Shown in pieces: positions 58,682 through 64,000 of a stretch of 64,000 bases of DNA. The translations under genes and the position numbers were made by a program. Position 1 is the first letter of the stretch; each line of letters opens with the position of its first letter. The notes below the pieces were generated by a model, which was not told where the DNA came from, made no database searches, and was given only the letters and a program-made list of their open reading frames with translations. The stretch spans positions 2,203,001 to 2,267,000 of the forward strand of contig NZ_AP024849.1 of NCBI RefSeq assembly GCF_019977655.1. The letters run 5' to 3'. The stretch is from Clostridium gelidum. GTDB taxonomy: Bacteria; Bacillota; Clostridia; Clostridiales; Clostridiaceae.

Positions 58682-60829
58682 ATGCTAAAAAAATTAAAAA
58701 ACAACATTGAAAAAGATGAAAAGAAAAATAAAACTATTGGAAAAACTAATGATAAACATGAAAATATAAAAAATATTCTGATGAAAAGAACTATAAAAAG
58801 TGAATTACTATTTGTTATGTTATCAATATCAATTGTCTTGACTTTAGGAATCATCATATGTGTTAGCATAATTTTATCAAAAAACTATGATAGTGAAATT
58901 AACAACAAAAATGAAATGATATCAAATCTTATTTCTAAAAATGTTTCATCATTTGTGGACACGGCATATAAGGTTACAGAAGAGTTAGCTTTTAATTCCG
59001 ATATACGTTCAGCAGATTCAAATACTAAAGTAAAAGTACTTAAAGATTCTGTGAAACGGAATCCATATTTTGAATTATTATATATTCAAAATGATACAGG
59101 AATGCAAATAGGAAGGTCAGTAGGAGAAAATTCAGATAGGTCAGATAGATGGTGGTTTGTTAAAGCAAAAAATGATTCAGAACCATTTGTATCAAAATCC
59201 TATTATTCAATGACAAGTAAAAGGCCGGTTACTTCAATATTTATTCCTTTAACTGATGGAGATAAATTCAATGGAGTAATGGGTGGAGATATTAATTTAA
59301 GTAGTTTACAAGAATTAATAAAAGAAAATTCAGATGAAAAGTCTGGAAGATATTCTTTTATAATAGATGGAGAGGGTGTAGTAGTTGCCCATCCTAATGA
59401 TGAAGTTATAGCAGAGTCATATAATTATAAAAATTTAACTAAAACAACAATCATTGATAATAGTACTGGAAAAACAAAAGAGGAACCAATAGAAATAGCA
59501 GATGGATATAAAGCTATAGTATCACAAGTAATGTCAGAAAATAATGGTAGTACTAAATTTAAAGATAATGGTGAAAATTATTATGCTTCATATACACCTA
59601 TAAAACTTGATGGTAAATCTTCTAACTGGTCAGTTGTAACAGTTCAAAAAGAATCTAGTGCAAAAGCTATTATAAATAAAGTAATACAAGGTACAATGAT
59701 TGCAGGATTAATTATACTAATTATTGCAGCTATAGTAATTTTAGTTATATCAAAGAAGATCTCAAAACCTATAGTTGAAATATCTGAGTTATTGATGACA
59801 GCATCTGCTGGAGACTTTACAGTGAAATCTTCAACTAATTCTAAAAATGAAATTGGAAGTTTAAGTTTAAGCTTTAATGAAATGATAAGTAAAGTTTCTA
59901 ATTTATTGAATAATACAAAGAAGTTAACTAAGGATATAAGAGAGAGTTCAATTGTTTTAACAAATAAATCTGATGAAACTACAAATGTAGCAAAAGAAAT
60001 AAATATTACAATACAAGAAATAGCAGAAGGAGCAACTAATCAAGCATATGCAGCTGAAGAAAGTGCTAGACTTGGAGAACAGATGAGTCAAAAATTTAAA
60101 GAATTAGAAGAAAAAACTGAGTTAATGATTAAAGAATCTGTGAACTCATCAAAGGCAATTGCGAGTGGAATTCAAAAGGTAGATGATTTAAAAACAAAAG
60201 CTCAAACTACTGTAAGTATTGTAGAGAAAACTCAAGAGAATATAGAACAATTAAGAAATAAATCTAAAAATATAGAAACAATAGTACAAACTCTTGATGA
60301 TATTGCTCAGCAAACTAATTTACTTTCTTTAAATGCCTCTATAGAAGCCGCAAGAGCAGGTGAACATGGAAGAGGTTTTGGAGTAGTGGCAGAGGAAATT
60401 CAGAAATTATCAGTAGAATCAGCAGAATCTACTAAGAATATATCAAAAATAATTTTAGATATTCAAAACGATATTTTAAAGAATGTAGATATTATGAAAG
60501 ATGTAAAGACAGTTTCAGAAGAACAATTTACTTCAGTAAATGATGTTAATGAAGCCTTTAATAAAATTGCACAATCAACTGATATTATAACAAATTCAGT
60601 TGATTATATGGGAGAATTTGTTGATGAAATGAATAAAAGCAATGAAGATGTGGTTAATTCAATAAATAATATTGCAGCCATAACAGAAGAAACAGCAGCT
60701 TGCTCAGAAGAGGTTACAGCATCACTTCAAACTCAAACAGAGGCAATTGCAGATGTTTCAAAAGAATCAGAAGACTTAAAACAAAAGGCTGAACTTTTAG
60801 ATATAGAAGTTAATAAATTTAAAATTTAA
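58682..60829 (+). CDS. Methyl-accepting chemotaxis protein (dCache type)
   Basis: 715 residues from ATG 58682 (AGGGGATG about 12 bases upstream); a GTG at 58646 would add 12 residues and has no ribosome site. A cytoplasmic charged start is followed by helix 1 (about 45-70). The periplasmic-type dCache_1 domain (about 80-325) contains DRWWFVKAKNDSEPFVSKSY and VMGGDINLSSLQELI, then helix 2 (about 333-355) and a HAMP domain. The signalling domain has the hairpin tip QTNLLSLNASIEAARAGEHG. It senses a small molecule and controls CheA. Its stop overlaps by three bases the stop of the convergent MFS gene. Confidence 0.93.
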   Translation: MLKKLKNNIEKDEKKNKTIGKTNDKHENIKNILMKRTIKSELLFVMLSISIVLTLGIIICVSIILSKNYDSEINNKNEMISNLISKNVSSFVDTAYKVTEELAFNSDIRSADSNTKVKVLKDSVKRNPYFELLYIQNDTGMQIGRSVGENSDRSDRWWFVKAKNDSEPFVSKSYYSMTSKRPVTSIFIPLTDGDKFNGVMGGDINLSSLQELIKENSDEKSGRYSFIIDGEGVVVAHPNDEVIAESYNYKNLTKTTIIDNSTGKTKEEPIEIADGYKAIVSQVMSENNGSTKFKDNGENYYASYTPIKLDGKSSNWSVVTVQKESSAKAIINKVIQGTMIAGLIILIIAAIVILVISKKISKPIVEISELLMTASAGDFTVKSSTNSKNEIGSLSLSFNEMISKVSNLLNNTKKLTKDIRESSIVLTNKSDETTNVAKEINITIQEIAEGATNQAYAAEESARLGEQMSQKFKELEEKTELMIKESVNSSKAIASGIQKVDDLKTKAQTTVSIVEKTQENIEQLRNKSKNIETIVQTLDDIAQQTNLLSLNASIEAARAGEHGRGFGVVAEEIQKLSVESAESTKNISKIILDIQNDILKNVDIMKDVKTVSEEQFTSVNDVNEAFNKIAQSTDIITNSVDYMGEFVDEMNKSNEDVVNSINNIAAITEETAACSEEVTASLQTQTEAIADVSKESEDLKQKAELLDIEVNKFKI

Positions 60830-62025
60830 TTTTGGGGTGAGTTATGGTTTATAATTGCTGATAAAATAAATAAAACTAATAAAGCAGTTATTAAGAATGC
60901 TGAAATCATACTAACTACACCGCTCCATCCATAGGAAGACCAAAAGTTTCCACCAGCAGTTCCTCCTACGCTAGAACCAACATAATAAAATAATAAATAA
61001 AGAGAAGAGGCTTGTGCCTTATCATGCATGGTCAGTTTACCAATCCAACTGCTGACAATTGAGTGACTTGCAAAAAAACCAAAGGTCAAAAGAGCTATCC
61101 CTAAAATTTTAAAAAATAAATTTATATTTAAAGTTGTACATATACCAAGAAGCATTATAAACAAGGAAATGCAGAGAATTTTATGTTGTCCATGTTTATC
61201 AGCTAAGCGTCCCATAAAAGTAGAACTAAAAGTTCCTACTATATAAATGACAAAAATAAAACTGACTAAGGTTTGACTAAGATTATATGGAGACTCAACT
61301 AATTGGTAACCAATATAATTATACAAAGAAACAAAACTTCCCATAATTAAAAATCCAATACAAAATAAGCAAAGTAATTTAGGATTTTTTAAATGATTCA
61401 CAGTAGATTTTATCAGCTTTTTAACTTCAAAGGATCTTCCTTCAAAATGTCTTGATGGAGGCAGTTTTGACCAAAATAGAAAACTAGCCATAAGTCCCAA
61501 AAGCCCAATACATCCTAATGCTAACCTCCAGTTGAAGAAATCAGTAATAACGCCTATGATAATACGCCCGCTCATTCCCCCAATTGAATTACCGCTTATA
61601 TATAAACCCATCACCATTCCTAAGCTCGATTTATCAACTTCTTCACTAATATAAGCCATAGCAATAGCAGGCAATCCTGCTAAAACAAATCCTTGTAAAC
61701 ATCTTAAAATCAATAAACAGTTAAAATTAGGAACAAAAGCAGATAATACTGCTAGTATGGATGTGGCAAAAAGAGAAAAACACATAATTGGTTTTCGTCC
61801 TAACACCTCTGATATGGATCCAAAAAGCAGCATACTTATTGCTAAAGTACAGGTGGTAACCGATAGTGATAAACTTGCAGTCATTGGTGATACACCAAAT
61901 TCTTTAGATAAAAAAGGCATTAATGGCTGAGTACAGTATAAAATTGCAAAAGTATTAAAGCCACCAGCAAATAGCGCAATACTTGTTAAACGAAATTCCT
62001 TGGTACCTTTTTGAATATAACTCAT
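60826..62025 (-). CDS. MFS transporter (YnfM-like)
   Basis: 399 residues with 12 membrane helices. MFS motif A is present as GSISEVLGRKPIM (loop 2-3) and GRLADKHGQHKI (loop 8-9), and motif C-like NSIGGMSGR in helix 5. The start reads RLTSIALFAGGFNTFAILYC, TQPLMPFLSKEFGVSP, typical of the YnfM/arabinose-efflux-like group. Substrate unknown. GGAGTG lies about 6 bases before the ATG. Its 3' end has been copied as fragments at 8809-8981 and 34981-35040, so this is the parent gene. Confidence 0.9.
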   Translation of the reverse strand: MSYIQKGTKEFRLTSIALFAGGFNTFAILYCTQPLMPFLSKEFGVSPMTASLSLSVTTCTLAISMLLFGSISEVLGRKPIMCFSLFATSILAVLSAFVPNFNCLLILRCLQGFVLAGLPAIAMAYISEEVDKSSLGMVMGLYISGNSIGGMSGRIIIGVITDFFNWRLALGCIGLLGLMASFLFWSKLPPSRHFEGRSFEVKKLIKSTVNHLKNPKLLCLFCIGFLIMGSFVSLYNYIGYQLVESPYNLSQTLVSFIFVIYIVGTFSSTFMGRLADKHGQHKILCISLFIMLLGICTTLNINLFFKILGIALLTFGFFASHSIVSSWIGKLTMHDKAQASSLYLLFYYVGSSVGGTAGGNFWSSYGWSGVVSMISAFLITALLVLFILSAIINHNSPQN

Positions 62026-62255
62026 AATTATTCACTCCAGACTTCATCTTATAGTACTAATTATTATAATTTTAGCACAATCCTCCTGGTGTTAAATTTA
62101 CAAAAAAGGCTTTAAATCTCATATTTACGTATGATAACGTTTATAAGTTTAAATTACATTCGTTCTTATTAAAATACTGTGATGTAAGTTTTTATTTTAT
62201 GCTTAGAAAATAATTCATATGCATTTGAAGTTGTAGACATGGATGTAGATGGTTT

Positions 62256-62303
62256 AAAGCTTAGATTTTTATGCTTATAGAAAATCTAAGCTTTAAATAT
62301 TTT
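62256..62303 (+). terminator. Copy of the AAGCT-GAGATTTT hairpin family
   Basis: A perfect 14-bp stem (AAAGCTTAGATTTT with AAAATCTAAGCTTT), 11-base loop, then AAATATTTTATG. Base changes relative to 53305 are compensated (GA to TA and TC to TA), so the stem is maintained. Confidence 0.75.
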
Positions 62304-62373
62304 ATGTAAATTTATGTTATAATAAACATGAAAATTGGTAAGCTCTTCAGAAACCAGTTATGAGATAGTTTTA

Positions 62374-62492
62374 AGTTACTATAATTTACAAGGGTTTAAT
62401 ATAGCAGTAAAACATACAGAGAAAGCTTTAGTTTGGAATCAAATTTTAAAGAGGCTTAAAATAGGATTGAAGAGATATTAAAAGATAATTAA
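62374..62492 (+). pseudogene. TPR-repeat gene remnant
   Basis: SYYNLQGFNIAVKHTEKALV is a TPR helix pair. After a frameshift, NFKEA, a stop, then NRIEEILKDN and TAA complete a typical TPR-protein end. No start and at least two lesions. Confidence 0.55.
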
Positions 62493-62525
62493 GACGTATA
62501 GAATAGAACATGAGGAGTAATTATT

Positions 62526-64000
62526 TTGAATATTGAAAATAGTATAATTTTTATAAATGATGAAGATAAAACAGAAGAGGTAGCAGGCTGTTATCAAATA
62601 GAAGATGATAAAATTGAAGTGGAATTAAATAATGGTGAAAGTAATATTTATGATAATAGCCAAGTTAAGCTTAGTATAAAATGTGAACCTATTGAAATTA
62701 AGAATGTTGTAATATATGAAAATAAAGTTCAAATGTCAAATATTTTAAAGGTAATAATTTTTGATGAATTTGATAAAATAAGAATTATTTTCGAAAATGG
62801 AAGCAGTAAGTTATACTCAAGAGATCAATTAGATATTAAGGATAATGGACTTTTTGAACCTGTTGTAGAGAATAATTTTAGGTATCTTAGAGAGATTTCA
62901 AAGCAGCTTGATTTATATAATGATTATAATGGAGTAAGTAAAATATTTGAAGATATATCTGTGATAAATCCTAACAGTGCACTTGTAAATTATTTAAATC
63001 CAAAATCAATTGAAATAAGAGATGATTTTGATTTTGCAATATATCCCTTTGGGTTTGATTTAAATCAAAAAGAAGCAGTAGAAAAAGCTCTTAGTAGTCA
63101 AATAAACATTATAGAGAGCTCATCTGTAACAAGCAGAACTGAGGTTATTTTAAATATTACTGCAACTGCTGTTTTAGAGGGGAAAAGTGTAGCAATAGTA
63201 ACTAAGGATGATTTTTCAGTATTAAAATATCTAGAAATACTTAAACAATCAGATATTGATTTTACTGTGAATCATTTAAAAGAGAATGAAACAAACAGTT
63301 TTCAAAATAATTGTGAACAGTGGATTATTAGAAATTCCGGCAGCAAGTTTGAGAGTGAAAATCTATCTGATAAAAAAGCAGATTTGGTCAGTATTCAAAA
63401 TGGGTTAGTTGAAAAATTGGAAAATCAAACTAAAATTGAAAGTTTAGAAATACAAAAGTACTATTCATTAACTGAAAAAACTAATCTCGAAAAAGCTATT
63501 GGAACCGAAAAAGTTAAAATACCAGATTCTCTGCTTAGCTTTAGCCAAGAGAAGATTTTAGCCTTTAAGGAAGAATATAGCTTGATTATTAAAACGCAAG
63601 GACATATCAGCTTTTGGCGAAAAATAATATTTATATTCAAATATAATATTTTGGATTTTAGTTTCTATAATATTAAATTTGAAATATTAGAAAATGCTTT
63701 AAATGAAGTTTATAATGATTTAAAAATTGATGGGATAGATGATGAAATAAAATTAATAAAGAATAATTTAGATAAGAGTAAAATTGACAGTGAAATAGAA
63801 AAAATCAAAGAGAAATCAATGGAAATATTAAAGTGCGGTCTATATGAATGCTTTAAAAATAGTGAAGAAATGAACATTTCCAAAGGAGAAGGAGAAAGCG
63901 AACCATTAAAGAAAAAAAGAAACTATCCTATAGTAACTTCAGCAATAGATTTCTTTATAAATTCAATTGATAATAAGTGTATTTTTGATTATGTGATTCT
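62526..64000 (+). CDS. SF1 helicase (Upf1/DNA2-like) homologue with destroyed Walker A (partial)
   Basis: 491 codons from TTG 62526 (GAGGAG about 10 bases before) run open to the window end. The middle aligns with clostridial DNA2/Upf1-like ATPases: IYPFGFDLNQKEAVEKALSS, IINIIES..., TEVILNITATAVLEGKSVAI. Where the family has EGPPGTGKT, this protein has ESSSVTSRT (about 196-204), so the P-loop Gly and Lys are gone. A coiled-coil insertion (about 290-450) follows, then YPIVTSAIDFFINS and FDYVI, where the family continues to the Walker B MDEAS. The N-terminal 150 residues are a repeat of small acidic beta segments. Probably a non-ATPase derivative or a gene in decay; no stop or frameshift is present, which favours a maintained protein. 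Confidence 0.7.
   Translation, partial: MNIENSIIFINDEDKTEEVAGCYQIEDDKIEVELNNGESNIYDNSQVKLSIKCEPIEIKNVVIYENKVQMSNILKVIIFDEFDKIRIIFENGSSKLYSRDQLDIKDNGLFEPVVENNFRYLREISKQLDLYNDYNGVSKIFEDISVINPNSALVNYLNPKSIEIRDDFDFAIYPFGFDLNQKEAVEKALSSQINIIESSSVTSRTEVILNITATAVLEGKSVAIVTKDDFSVLKYLEILKQSDIDFTVNHLKENETNSFQNNCEQWIIRNSGSKFESENLSDKKADLVSIQNGLVEKLENQTKIESLEIQKYYSLTEKTNLEKAIGTEKVKIPDSLLSFSQEKILAFKEEYSLIIKTQGHISFWRKIIFIFKYNILDFSFYNIKFEILENALNEVYNDLKIDGIDDEIKLIKNNLDKSKIDSEIEKIKEKSMEILKCGLYECFKNSEEMNISKGEGESEPLKKKRNYPIVTSAIDFFINSIDNKCIFDYVI

Larger units (their letters stand above)
62026..62525. other. Intergenic region with terminator and TPR-gene remnant
   Basis: About 500 bases. Terminator family copy at 62256-62303, a block at 62318-62360 shared with 53360-53385 and 55703-55730, and a frameshifted TPR scrap (62374-62492). 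GAGGAG before the next start. Confidence 0.55.

Noticed and set aside
1..64000. CRISPR array, tRNA or rRNA genes
   Set aside because: No regularly spaced repeat series, cloverleaf-like sequence or conserved rRNA words were seen on either strand by eye.

Overview
The window is low-G+C DNA with clostridial Shine-Dalgarno sites (AGGAGG, GGAGGT), TTG and GTG starts, many secreted proteins and several families typical of Clostridium sensu stricto: UviA/TcdR-type sigma factors, a BhlA/UviB holin, an M6 protease and a DUF1002 protein. The exported pectinases (GH28, PL9), GH12 glucanase and expansin suggest a free-living, plant-polysaccharide-degrading, possibly solventogenic Clostridium. The species cannot be fixed from the sequence alone.

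Layout. 0-6.5 kb: a gene tail, a dead REP-type transposase, a membrane protein, and a peptide-use operon (dipeptidase PepD, OPT transporter, PqqD-like protein). 6.8-8.6 kb: a secreted FN3-GH28 pectinase. 8.7-9.2 kb: fused scraps of an Rpn gene, an MFS gene and an IS3 transposase. 9.3-13.7 kb: a more G+C-rich, tightly overlapping two-component system plus ABC exporter with a strong terminator. 13.7-17.1 kb: small genes, a DUF1002 protein and several truncated gene copies. 17.2-22.2 kb: a sigma factor/holin operon, a second sigma factor, a lipoprotein and two peptidoglycan hydrolases. 22.3-33.3 kb: a lipoprotein, a one-protein acyl ligase-carrier-reductase, expansin plus GH12 glucanase, an M6 protease, and a PfkB kinase with a TrpF-like partner. 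33.7-41.5 kb: a C39-like peptidase, a PL9 pectate lyase and a four-gene dlt-like operon in the order B-D-A-C. 42-50.5 kb: MazG-like protein, rhomboid protease, lipoproteins, a secreted amidase and unknown secreted proteins. 50.9-57.2 kb: broken or partial copies mixed with a histidine phosphatase and a DbpA-like helicase. 57.4-64 kb: a secreted transglutaminase-like protein, a chemoreceptor, an MFS transporter and the start of an SF1-helicase-like protein whose Walker A motif is destroyed.

The two main results are as follows. (1) The sigma/holin operon and both lysin genes each carry the same promoter, TTTACA, a 17-base spacer, then GTT(T/A)(T/A). This is the form expected for BotR/TetR/TcdR/UviA sigma factors, and an eye scan found no other copy with that spacing and -10 in the window. 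It points to a self-regulated lysis or holin-dependent release module. (2) The intergenic DNA is a mosaic of truncated copies of genes present elsewhere in the window (GH28, DltD-like, MFS, DEAD helicase, GIY-YIG, DUF5050-like). These are joined at abrupt junctions, one of them at an 8-base direct repeat, and are interspersed with Rpn nuclease remnants and a structured REP-like repeat.
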